Of a stretch of DNA of 5,391 nt, positions 1-5,391 are shown one piece after another; positions within the stretch are counted from its first letter, which is position 1, and each line of letters opens with the position of its first letter. The translations under genes were made by a program, and so were the position numbers. Origin of the DNA: CAZSPL01 sp964608735 (GTDB taxonomy: Bacteria; JAJVIF01; JAPKYR01; CAZSPL01); NCBI GenBank assembly GCA_964608735.1, contig CAZSPL010000235.1, positions 1 through 5,391 on the forward strand. The letters are read 5' to 3'. The notes under the pieces are model-generated. The model ran no database searches. It was given only the letters and a program-made list of their open reading frames with translations, and was not told the DNA's origin.

Positions 1-1
1 G

Positions 2-88
2 GGCATGGGCAAGCTCGCGGACTCGCTTGTCCGTGGCGCCAGGTCAGTTGTTAAACCAGGTGGGCCATTAGTATTATTGATATGCTGA
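2..88 (+). CDS. Possible 3' end of an upstream gene (partial)
   Basis: One frame is open from the window edge and ends at a TGA at 86-88. It encodes 28 residues that begin GMGKLADSLVRGARSVV and end in a hydrophobic tail (LVLLIC). The first half uses G/C-ending codons like the real genes nearby; the second half drifts to A/T-ending codons, which argues against coding there. A second forward frame is also open to a stop at 64-66, so the choice of frame is uncertain. If real, the gene would end 16 bases before the Fe-S reductase start and could share an operon with it. The product cannot be recognised from so short a tail. Confidence 0.2.
   Translation, partial: GMGKLADSLVRGARSVVKPGGPLVLLIC
48..77 (+). 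promoter_or_regulatory. Candidate sigma70-type promoter for the Fe-S reductase gene
   Basis: A TTGTTA hexamer (48-53, four of six matches to TTGACA) is followed after 18 bases by TATTAT (72-77, five of six matches to TATAAT), in a locally AT-rich patch. Transcription would begin near 84, leaving a leader of about 20 bases that contains the GGAG Shine-Dalgarno at 95-98. This competes with the idea that the same bases encode the end of an upstream gene, although a promoter may overlap a gene end. It is inferred from sequence match only. Confidence 0.3.
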
Positions 89-104
89 GTGGACGGAGTA
101 CATT

Positions 105-2099
105 ATGAGCAGCCCGATGTACACAAATATCTGGTTCCTACCCGGATGGTTGTTCTTCATTATCATCTTCGTGGTCGCCGTCGGTATGTTCGCCTACGCG
201 GTCAGCCGCAGGATCAGGGTTGTGATGCTGGGCGGCCCGGAGAACCGTTTCGACCAGCCGGGGCGACGTTTCCTCGCCCTGTTCGAACGTGTAATCGGCC
301 AGACAAAAGTGCTGCGCGAAAGCTACACCGGCATACTGCACGTGATGATCTTCTACGGCTTTGTCGTACTCATCATCGGCAATTTCTTCCTTTTCGCAGA
401 GGCGTTCTGGCCCAACATCGGGGGAGTACTCGACGCATGGTGGATTCACGGCGTTATTCAATCGCTCGTGGAACTGTTTATCGTGTTCGTCTACATCGGC
501 GTGATAATGGCAGCGTATCGCCGTTTCTTCATCAAACCCGACAGGCTCGACTGGAGCCCCGACGCCAATTTCATACTGCTGCTCATCTTCCTCATCGTCA
601 CATTCGCGCTGCTCATCGACATCTTCAAATTCGCCGCGACCGATTCACCGCTGGAAAAATGGGCCTTTCTCGGCGGACCCATCGGCAACCTGTTCTCAGG
701 GGCCAACCCGGCCGCGTTGCAGCACGGGTTCATCTTCTCGTTCTGGGCGCATACGATACTGATGTTTGTATTTCTCGTCTACCTCCCCTACTCAAAACAC
801 ATGCATCTCTTCATATGCCCATTTAACGAATATTTCCAGAAACTCACTCCAAGGGGAGTGCCGTCATATATCGACATCGACAACGCCGAGGAGTTCGGCT
901 GCGAACGTATCGAGCAATACAACTGGAAACAACTCCTCGACCTGATATGCTGCGTCGAATGCGGACGTTGCCAGGAGGGCTGCCCCGCGTGGAACAGCGA
1001 GAAGCCGTTGTCGCCGAAGAAGGTCGTCATCGGTATGCGAGATTATATGTTCTCCCTCACCAACACACTTCTTAAAAATGGTAAAACCCCCGATGACGCA
1101 ACTCCGCTCGTCGGCGAAACAATAAAGGAAGATGTCATCTGGACCTGCACGACCTGCGGCTACTGCGAGGAGCATTGCCCGTTCGACATCGAGCATATCG
1201 AGAAGCTTCACGAGATGCGCCGCTACGGCGTCCTGATGGCGAACATGTACCCGCAGGAATTGAACAAGCTCTTTAAGAACCTCGAAGTGCACGGCAACCC
1301 GTGGGAGATAAACTGGCAGAAACGCGCCGATTGGACTGCGGGCCTCGATGTGCCGCTTGCATCGGAGAAGGGGGAGTTCGAATATCTCTACTGGGTCGGA
1401 TGCATGGGGGCGCTCGACGACAGCGGCAAGAAGATAAGCAAAGCGATGGTTTCGCTGTTAAAGAAAGCCGGGGTCGATTACGCCATACTCGGTAACGAGG
1501 AAAAATGCACCGGCGACTCGGCGCGACGTATCGGCAACGAGATGCTCTTCCAGGTGCTCGCCGAAATGAATATCGAGACGATGAAGGCATACGGTGTGAA
1601 GAAAATCGTCACCCACTGCCCGCATTGTTATCATACATTGAAACATGAATACCCGCGATTCGGTGGGGAGTATGAAGTCATCCATCACACCGATTTCCTG
1701 CTCGACCTTGTGAAGCAGGGCAAGCTGAAGATAAAGGGGAAGGCATCGAACGGCAAGGCGACATTCCATGATTCATGCTACCTCGGGCGGTACAACAAGA
1801 TATACGAGCAGCCGCGCGAGTTGATGCGGATGGCCGGGGTGGATATCGTCGAGATGGAGAAGCATCACGACAAGAGCTTCTGCTGCGGCGCGGGCGGCGG
1901 CGGCATGTGGTGGGAAGAGACGATAGGGAATCGGATAAACGTGATGCGCTCGCAGCAGGCGGTGGATACCGGGGCGAAGGAAGTCATCTCGGCGTGCCCG
2001 TTCTGCTCGGTGATGCTTCGCGACGGCATCGCCGACCTGGGTAAGGCCGAGGAATTTTCGGCATATGACATAGCTGAAGTGCTGGACGGGATTACGTAG
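105..2099 (+). CDS. Membrane-anchored HdrD-like/FadF-type Fe-S oxidoreductase (probable ETF:menaquinone oxidoreductase)
   Basis: The product is 664 residues. The N-terminal third is a NarI-like membrane domain with about five hydrophobic spans (roughly 12-34, 78-98, 113-136, 154-174, 206-228). His79, His115, His207 and His216 lie in or beside these spans and are candidate heme b ligands. Two cubane motifs of the form CxxCxxCxxxCP follow: Cys283/286/289/293 and Cys348/351/354/358. Two CCG (DUF224) domains complete it. The first has Cys433, Cys468 and Cys505/508, with Thr469 in place of the second Cys of the pair. The second is intact: Cys558, Cys593-Cys594, Cys631/634, with 34- and 36-residue spacings that fit noncubane-cluster sites. 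Proteins of this architecture pass electrons from electron-transfer flavoprotein, reduced by acyl-CoA dehydrogenases, to menaquinone at the cytoplasmic membrane. The start at 105 follows GGAG (95-98) by six bases. No etfAB or dehydrogenase gene is visible nearby, so the ETF partner is inferred; another soluble donor is possible. Confidence 0.88.
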   Translation: MSSPMYTNIWFLPGWLFFIIIFVVAVGMFAYAVSRRIRVVMLGGPENRFDQPGRRFLALFERVIGQTKVLRESYTGILHVMIFYGFVVLIIGNFFLFAEAFWPNIGGVLDAWWIHGVIQSLVELFIVFVYIGVIMAAYRRFFIKPDRLDWSPDANFILLLIFLIVTFALLIDIFKFAATDSPLEKWAFLGGPIGNLFSGANPAALQHGFIFSFWAHTILMFVFLVYLPYSKHMHLFICPFNEYFQKLTPRGVPSYIDIDNAEEFGCERIEQYNWKQLLDLICCVECGRCQEGCPAWNSEKPLSPKKVVIGMRDYMFSLTNTLLKNGKTPDDATPLVGETIKEDVIWTCTTCGYCEEHCPFDIEHIEKLHEMRRYGVLMANMYPQELNKLFKNLEVHGNPWEINWQKRADWTAGLDVPLASEKGEFEYLYWVGCMGALDDSGKKISKAMVSLLKKAGVDYAILGNEEKCTGDSARRIGNEMLFQVLAEMNIETMKAYGVKKIVTHCPHCYHTLKHEYPRFGGEYEVIHHTDFLLDLVKQGKLKIKGKASNGKATFHDSCYLGRYNKIYEQPRELMRMAGVDIVEMEKHHDKSFCCGAGGGGMWWEETIGNRINVMRSQQAVDTGAKEVISACPFCSVMLRDGIADLGKAEEFSAYDIAEVLDGIT

Positions 2100-2164
2100 A
2101 GAATAAACATAGCCTGGGAATGCGCATATGCGGGCGATACGCCCCACCACAACACGACAAACAA

Positions 2165-2251
2165 CCGGGTAGCGCGTATCTATTCGCACTCTTGTGCGAC
2201 GGCGGCAGCCGCGATGCGCGCTCGACGAAATGACCGATACGCGCTACCCGG
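2165..2251 (+). repeat. Palindromic MITE-like repeat, element A (87 bp)
   Basis: The element is bounded by a perfect 16-bp terminal inverted repeat: CCGGGTAGCGCGTATC at 2165-2180 and its complement at 2236-2251. Inside it, CGCAC-TCTT-GTGCG (2185-2198) forms a small hairpin. Bases 2166-2204 are identical to the reverse complement of 4034-4072 in element B, and the match continues with one gap to about 2221. The remaining internal part is unrelated in length to that of B. No transposase is encoded and no target duplication is evident (flanks AACAA and ATATA). It lies between the end of the Fe-S reductase gene and the lipoprotein terminator. It is best read as a non-autonomous dispersed repeat; a transcribed hairpin affecting 3' ends is also possible. 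Confidence 0.85.
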
Positions 2252-2300
2252 ATATATATGATTTATCACCAGACCGTGGACGCATAAGGGACGCATGCAT

Positions 2301-2334
2301 ATAAAAAGCCCGCGACATCGGGGCGTCACGGGCT
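2301..2334 (-). terminator. Intrinsic terminator of the lipoprotein gene
   Basis: Read on the minus strand, AGCCCGTGAC (2334-2325) pairs with GTCGCGGGCT (2316-2307). This gives a 10-bp GC-rich stem with a single T-G wobble and an eight-base loop. The stem runs straight into TTTTTAT (2306-2300). On the plus strand the wobble becomes a C-A mismatch and no T-run follows, so the signal is directional. It begins 49 bases past the lipoprotein stop codon, which fits a rho-independent terminator for that gene. Confidence 0.88.
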
Positions 2335-2383
2335 GAGAGAACATTTAAATACGATTACTTTATCTTCGATAGATACTCCGGCT

Positions 2384-3745
2384 TTACATCATACCGCCGC
2401 CTGAGGCGTTCTCCATTTCGGACATCATCTCTTTCTTGAACTTCTTGCTCATCATCTCCCATAAATCTATGCCCTTGAGCATGATGGGACCGACGCCCGA
2501 GATCATATCCATCGTGGTAACAACTTCGCCGCCTTCGTAATAGCTGTATGCCGAGATCCTGCCGAGCCTCGGTTCGGCATCTACCATCTCCATCAGTTCC
2601 TTGATCTTGCCGTAGAGCTCGACGGATTCCTCATCGCCAGCGAATTCCGCGTCGAGTTGCGCGGTAATCTCATCTTTGTTCGGAAGGTAGAACTGGCCTT
2701 TCAGTGCGTCGAGATCGGCCATGGAATAGCAGTTGTACTTGGCGGGGGCATCCTTGGCGGGCCTGTCGGGTATGTAGTAAAACGGGATGTTCGAGATGGT
2801 CTCGAGGTCGCCCATGAAGATGGCGTCTTTAAACTCCGCCCATGCGATGGCTGTCTCGGCGCTCTCAACGTAGTATATGGTGAGCCCATCCACGTCTTTC
2901 GTCTGGATTGACGATGAGAAGTCGATGTCATCCGCGGTCATCCCCATCATCATTCCCACCCCGGAAGCCATGATGAATTCCTTGAGGATATCCGGTGCTT
3001 TCTCCGCGAATCCGGGCTGTTCGAGGCTGGATGCGAGTATCCAGCGGAACGGTACGGTCTGGGCGGGCTCATGGGCATCCATTATCCTCTCGAAACCGAT
3101 GAAGGCGGGATTGGTATAGAATGCGAGCACCATTTCCTGACCGATGTAGCTGAACATTTTTTCCTTAATGGTGATCCCTATGCCCTTGACCATCTGTTTC
3201 ATCATGCCCCAGCTCATGGCAATCTGTTCGGCATCCCCTCCGCTCGCCTTGAGTATGTCGAGAATTTTCTCCCCCTCGGTTGTCCAGTCAAATATGGTGT
3301 TCACACCGCCGGAGAGATTTCCGGCTGCTATCATGACCAGGATATCTTCCCGATTGAAATTCTTGGCCAGGTTCGAGTCCACCGGCGCGACTTTCATCAA
3401 CGCGGCGGAGAGGGAGTCGGCGGCACCGGTGAATTCGACGACCGAGCGGATGTTTATCTTCTCATCCTTCTCTGTCGCCTCGATGCTCTTCTTCTTCCAT
3501 GAGGTAATGCCGATGGCGCCGTCAACAGAGTCGAATATTGCTTTGTCTTCGGGGTTGTCGGCCATTTCCTCGGGCTTGAAGCCCATGGTCCAGTATTCGG
3601 GATCGAGTATTCGCTCATACTGCGGGGCGGCATTGCCCTCGAGCTTCTGTCCCGGCTCGGGCGCACCACCCTTACCCTCGCATCCCGCCATGAGGCTGAA
3701 TGCCATCACGAGCACAACAGCCAGCCATAGATTCCGGTGTATCAT
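2384..3745 (-). CDS. Methionine-rich lipoprotein of unknown function, DUF3352-like pattern
   Basis: The product is 453 residues from the preferred start (455 from an ATG six bases upstream). The N-terminus is a lipoprotein signal: HRN, a hydrophobic core LWLAVVLVMAFSLM, then the lipobox MAGC with the lipidated Cys at residue 24 of the longer form, followed by a flexible Gly/Pro/Glu linker. The mature protein should be tethered to the envelope. The body has no catalytic motif I recognise. Segments such as the one around 199-211 (a conserved-looking IGQEM-VLAFY stretch), an ASSLEQPG stretch near 240-247, and DGLTIYYVES near 288-297 with AEFKDAIFMGDLE near 305-317 resemble the layout of DUF3352-type proteins; this is a tentative pattern match. 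Methionine is strikingly frequent (about 34 by hand count), with clusters GMMMGM (266-271) and a Met/Lys/Glu-rich C-terminus (434-455). It stands alone, with its own promoter and terminator. Confidence 0.85.
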   Translation of the reverse strand: MIHRNLWLAVVLVMAFSLMAGCEGKGGAPEPGQKLEGNAAPQYERILDPEYWTMGFKPEEMADNPEDKAIFDSVDGAIGITSWKKKSIEATEKDEKINIRSVVEFTGAADSLSAALMKVAPVDSNLAKNFNREDILVMIAAGNLSGGVNTIFDWTTEGEKILDILKASGGDAEQIAMSWGMMKQMVKGIGITIKEKMFSYIGQEMVLAFYTNPAFIGFERIMDAHEPAQTVPFRWILASSLEQPGFAEKAPDILKEFIMASGVGMMMGMTADDIDFSSSIQTKDVDGLTIYYVESAETAIAWAEFKDAIFMGDLETISNIPFYYIPDRPAKDAPAKYNCYSMADLDALKGQFYLPNKDEITAQLDAEFAGDEESVELYGKIKELMEMVDAEPRLGRISAYSYYEGGEVVTTMDMISGVGPIMLKGIDLWEMMSKKFKKEMMSEMENASGGGMM

Positions 3746-3751
3746 CGTCAT

Positions 3752-3758
3752 CTCCTTT
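3752..3758 (-). promoter_or_regulatory. Shine-Dalgarno that decides the lipoprotein start
   Basis: On the minus strand, AAAGGAG (3758-3752) is followed by ATGACGATG. The first ATG (3751-3749) abuts the GGAG, leaving no spacing, whereas the second ATG (3745-3743) has six bases of spacing. The second ATG is therefore the better start, and it also leaves a shorter, more typical signal peptide n-region. Confidence 0.75.
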
Positions 3759-3771
3759 GCAATAGTTCCGC

Positions 3772-3797
3772 ATTTAAAAGATGGGTCAATCTTAAAT
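3772..3797. promoter_or_regulatory. Operator-like inverted repeat upstream of the lipoprotein gene
   Basis: ATTTAAAAGAT (3772-3782) and ATCTTAAAT (3789-3797) are inverted copies around the six-base centre GGGTCA. The inner halves AAGAT/ATCTT pair perfectly, and the outer halves pair with a two-base bulge. The repeat overlaps the -10 region and predicted start of the candidate lipoprotein promoter. That position would suit a repressor site or a leader hairpin. No regulator gene is nearby and the function is speculative. Confidence 0.3.
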
Positions 3798-3817
3798 CAG
3801 GGCCGGATTTAATGCAA
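3789..3817 (-). promoter_or_regulatory. Candidate promoter of the lipoprotein gene
   Basis: On the minus strand, TTGCAT (3817-3812) is followed after exactly 17 bases by TAAGAT (3794-3789, four of six matches to TATAAT). This predicts a start near 3782 and a leader of about 37 bases carrying AAAGGAG. An alternative TTGACC a few bases downstream has no good -10 at the right spacing. It rests on hexamer match and position only. Confidence 0.4.
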
Positions 3818-3824
3818 GATGTGG

Positions 3825-3910
3825 AAAAGCAGGGACAGGCACCTGTTTCGCTCGATTCATTACGGGTTATCGGATATTTTCGCGCGAAACAGGTGAATGT
3901 CCTTACTTTT
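3825..3910. repeat. Imperfect inverted-repeat element C (86 bp), REPIN/MITE-like
   Basis: Two 30-base arms (3825-3854 and 3881-3910) are inverted copies with 25 of 30 positions matching, around a 26-base AT-richer loop. The core CACCTGTTTCGC (3840-3851) and its complement GCGAAACAGGTG (3884-3895) match perfectly over 12 bp. The arms share no sequence with elements A and B, so this is a separate family. From memory, GGACAGGCACCTGTTTC-type arms recur in environmental bacterial genomes, sometimes near REP-associated Y1 transposases; I could not verify that here. No transposase is encoded in the window. Confidence 0.7.
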
Positions 3911-3959
3911 TCCGAAATAGTTGACTGTGGGGCTGTTGAAAAAACATGTTTTATACGTT

Positions 3960-4072
3960 CGGGTAGCGCGTATCTATCTCCCGCTTTGCGGGAGTTCCGA
4001 GCGCAGCGAGGAATGATGCGCGCATCACGGCTACGCCGTCGCACAAGAGTGCGAATAGATACGCGCTACCCG
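3960..4072 (-). repeat. Palindromic MITE-like repeat, element B (113 bp), inverted relative of element A
   Basis: The ends are a perfect 18-bp inverted repeat, CGGGTAGCGCGTATCTAT at 3960-3977 and its complement at 4055-4072. The right end (4034-4072) is, on the reverse strand, identical over 39 bases to element A, so the two copies face opposite ways. Internal hairpins include CTCCCGC-TTT-GCGGGAG (3978-3994), ACGGC-TAC-GCCGT (4027-4039) and CGCAC-AAGA-GTGCG (4040-4053). The left half also carries CCGAGCGCAGCGAGGAAT, a motif I recall as a common dispersed repeat in bacteria. That half is absent or heavily altered in element A. No clear target duplication is seen. It ends 39 bases before the pyrC -35 hexamer. 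Confidence 0.87.
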
Positions 4073-4111
4073 GCTGTTTTAACAACTTCACCACGCCTAC
4101 TCTTTCCGCGA

Positions 4112-4140
4112 TTGACAAAGCACCACGGCACTCGTATAAA
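4112..4140 (+). promoter_or_regulatory. Near-consensus sigma70 promoter of pyrC
   Basis: A perfect TTGACA (4112-4117) is separated by exactly 17 bases from TATAAA (4135-4140, five of six matches to TATAAT), and a second TATAAA follows immediately (4141-4146). Transcription is expected about 6-8 bases past the -10, at 4146-4148, which is at or next to the GTG codon at 4148. There is no Shine-Dalgarno between promoter and start. This predicts a strong promoter producing a leaderless or almost leaderless message. Confidence 0.7.
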
Positions 4141-4147
4141 TATAAAC

Positions 4148-5391
4148 GTGAGCGCGGACACACAGGACAACCGGTTCCCGAACATCCCGGCGGGCACGCT
4201 GCTCCTCAAGGGCGCGAAGCTCGTCGACGCCGCCGCGAAACGCAACGGCCCCGGCGACATCCTCATCGAGAAGGGAATCATCACCGCCGTCGGGAAGAAC
4301 ATCGCCCCCCCGGCGAAGGGCGCGCGAACCGTGGAGCTCAAGGGGAAGACCGTATGCCCGGCGTTCTGCGACGCGCATGTGCATCTTCGCACGCCCGGTC
4401 AGGAAGACAGGGAGACCATCGTCACCGGATGCCGTGCCGCGGCGCGGGGCGGGGTCACGACGATGCTCACGATGCCGAACACCGACCCGGTAGTGGACGA
4501 TCCCGCGAAGACGGCGTCGGTCCTGAAACGCTACGCGGATGAAGGTTTCCTCGAAATATTCATCGCCCCGGCGATATCGATCAACATCGAAGGGAAATCC
4601 CCCGGCGACTGGCGCGGGATGCTTGACGCGGGCGCGAGAGCGTTCACGGACGACGGCAAGTGGGTTCGCGACCGGGACATCATGCGCGACGCGCTGGCGT
4701 TCGGCGGCCGCAACAATGTACCGATCCTCAGCCACGCCGAGGACGCGAGCCTGCACAAAGGCGGATGCGTCAACCGGGGATATGCATCGCGCTATTTCCG
4801 GGTGCCGGGGATACCGGAAGCATCGGAAGTTGAAGCCGTGAAGCGCGACATCGAGCTTTGCCGCCAGTCCGGCGGAAGGCTGCATATACAGCACGTTTCA
4901 ACGCAAGGCGCGATCGAACTTATCCGCGCGGCGAAGAAGGATGGGCTTCGCGTGACATGCGAGGCGACGCCGCATCACCTGCTGCTCGCTGAAGATGCGC
5001 TGGCGCGGCTCGGTACGATGGGGAAAATGAATCCGCCGCTTCGAAGCGAGCGCGACCGCCGGGCGTTGATCGACGCGCTCGCCGACGGCACCATCGACAT
5101 CATCGCCACCGACCACGCGCCGCATACTAAAGCCGGGAAGGAGCTCGGCATGCGGGAGGCGCCGTTCGGAGTGACCGGGCTCGAGACGATGTTCGCGTCG
5201 CTGCATGACAAGCTGGTCAGGGGGTCGGTGCTCGGTCTTCCCGAGCTGATAAGCCTGATTACGCATAAGCCACGAAGCCTTTTCGGTTTCGAGCCGGTGA
5301 GTCTGAAGGAAGGCTCGCGCGCCGATGTGGTGGTAATCGATACGGACAAGCTGTGGGGCGTGGAAGAGCGTGGGTTCGCGAGCAAGGGTAA
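4148..5391 (+). CDS. pyrC: Dihydroorotase, class I (3' end beyond the window)
   Basis: Dihydroorotase cyclises N-carbamoyl-L-aspartate to dihydroorotate in de novo pyrimidine synthesis, in the cytoplasm. The 414 codons present cover nearly the whole amidohydrolase. Counting from the GTG, visible signatures are the metal-binding DAHVHLR (His77, His79, Arg81), TTMLTMPNTDPV (104-115), AFTDDG (Asp168/169), SHAED (His196), HIQHVS (His246, His249), CEATPHHL (271-278), KMNPPLR (293-299, Asn295), the catalytic ATDHAPH (Asp322) and EAPFGVTGLET. All expected metal and catalytic positions look intact. Homology starts at LLLKGAKLVD (18-27), so about 17 residues precede the usual N-terminus. No other ATG, GTG or TTG lies in frame between 4148 and that block, so GTG is chosen; CTG at 4199 is the only alternative. 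No Shine-Dalgarno is present. The stop codon lies outside the window. No other pyr gene is visible. Confidence 0.93.
   Translation, partial: MSADTQDNRFPNIPAGTLLLKGAKLVDAAAKRNGPGDILIEKGIITAVGKNIAPPAKGARTVELKGKTVCPAFCDAHVHLRTPGQEDRETIVTGCRAAARGGVTTMLTMPNTDPVVDDPAKTASVLKRYADEGFLEIFIAPAISINIEGKSPGDWRGMLDAGARAFTDDGKWVRDRDIMRDALAFGGRNNVPILSHAEDASLHKGGCVNRGYASRYFRVPGIPEASEVEAVKRDIELCRQSGGRLHIQHVSTQGAIELIRAAKKDGLRVTCEATPHHLLLAEDALARLGTMGKMNPPLRSERDRRALIDALADGTIDIIATDHAPHTKAGKELGMREAPFGVTGLETMFASLHDKLVRGSVLGLPELISLITHKPRSLFGFEPVSLKEGSRADVVVIDTDKLWGVEERGFASKG

Noticed and set aside
2132..2144. GGGCG-ATA-CGCCC hairpin 32 bases after the Fe-S reductase stop, next to a CGCATATGCG palindrome (2123-2132), as a plus-strand terminator
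   Set aside because: The stem is only five base pairs and is followed by CACCACAACA with no T-run, so it does not meet the usual form of an intrinsic terminator. No other clear terminator for this gene was found before element A.
2278..2296. Direct repeat GGACGCAT (2278-2285 and 2289-2296), 11 bases apart
   Set aside because: The helical-turn spacing is suggestive of a binding site, but only two eight-base copies are present, located between two 3' ends, with no promoter nearby.
3941..3952. Perfect palindrome AAAACATGTTTT between elements C and B as an operator or attachment site
   Set aside because: A 12-bp AT-rich palindrome is common by chance, and no promoter or integrase gene is associated with it.
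3947..4081. TGTTTTA on both sides of element B (3947-3953 and 4075-4081) and GGCTGTT (3931-3937 and 4072-4078) as target-site duplications
   Set aside because: Neither pair directly abuts the terminal repeats: the first leaves six bases on one side and two on the other, and the second overlaps the last base of the element. Both are short words expected by chance in this AT-rich gap.
3951..4163. Minus-strand open frame of 70 codons across element B
   Set aside because: Most of it is translated repeat sequence, ending with DTRYP-type residues encoded by the terminal repeat. It also overlaps the pyrC promoter and has no protein family signature.
4539..4841. Long open frames on both strands inside the dihydroorotase gene, and similar ones inside the Fe-S reductase and lipoprotein genes
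   Set aside because: They overlap genes with clear family motifs or signals, are rich in Arg/Pro/Ser/His as expected for out-of-frame reading of GC-rich DNA, and show no ribosome-binding sites or domains.

Overview
This window reads as bacterial chromosome with high GC in its genes and AT-richer promoter and intergenic patches. It suggests an uncultivated, Gram-negative-type organism (a lipobox-bearing lipoprotein) with anaerobic, quinone-linked electron transfer (a membrane-anchored CCG-type Fe-S reductase). No ribosomal or tRNA gene is present, so the lineage cannot be fixed; I did not recognise a specific phylum.

Layout. At 1-104 there is a possible 3' end of an upstream gene and a candidate promoter. 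At 105-2099 (+) lies a complete gene for a fusion of a NarI-like membrane domain, two [4Fe-4S] motifs and two CCG domains. This is the architecture of HdrD-like / FadF-type ETF:menaquinone oxidoreductases. At 2165-2251 is a short palindromic repeat (element A). At 2301-2334 is a clean intrinsic terminator serving the minus strand. At 2384-3745 (-) is a methionine-rich lipoprotein of unknown function with a well-placed Shine-Dalgarno and a candidate promoter. At 3746-4147 is a 402-bp divergent intergenic region holding an operator-like inverted repeat, an imperfect inverted-repeat element (element C, 3825-3910), a second copy of element A in the opposite orientation (element B, 3960-4072), and a near-consensus sigma70 promoter. 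From 4148 to the window end (+) is class I dihydroorotase (pyrC), cut off by the window edge.

How the parts relate. The three genes show no obvious shared pathway: respiratory or fatty-acid-linked electron transfer, an envelope lipoprotein, and de novo pyrimidine synthesis. Each appears to be its own transcription unit. The most notable non-coding structure is the pair of related palindromic elements A and B, which share 39 identical bases at one end and have different other halves. They lie in inverted orientation on either side of the lipoprotein unit. The most notable gene-expression feature is that the pyrC promoter (TTGACA, 17 bp, TATAAA) sits so close to the only plausible start codon (GTG 4148) that the mRNA is predicted to be leaderless or nearly so. 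No CRISPR, phage, toxin-antitoxin or transposase gene is visible.
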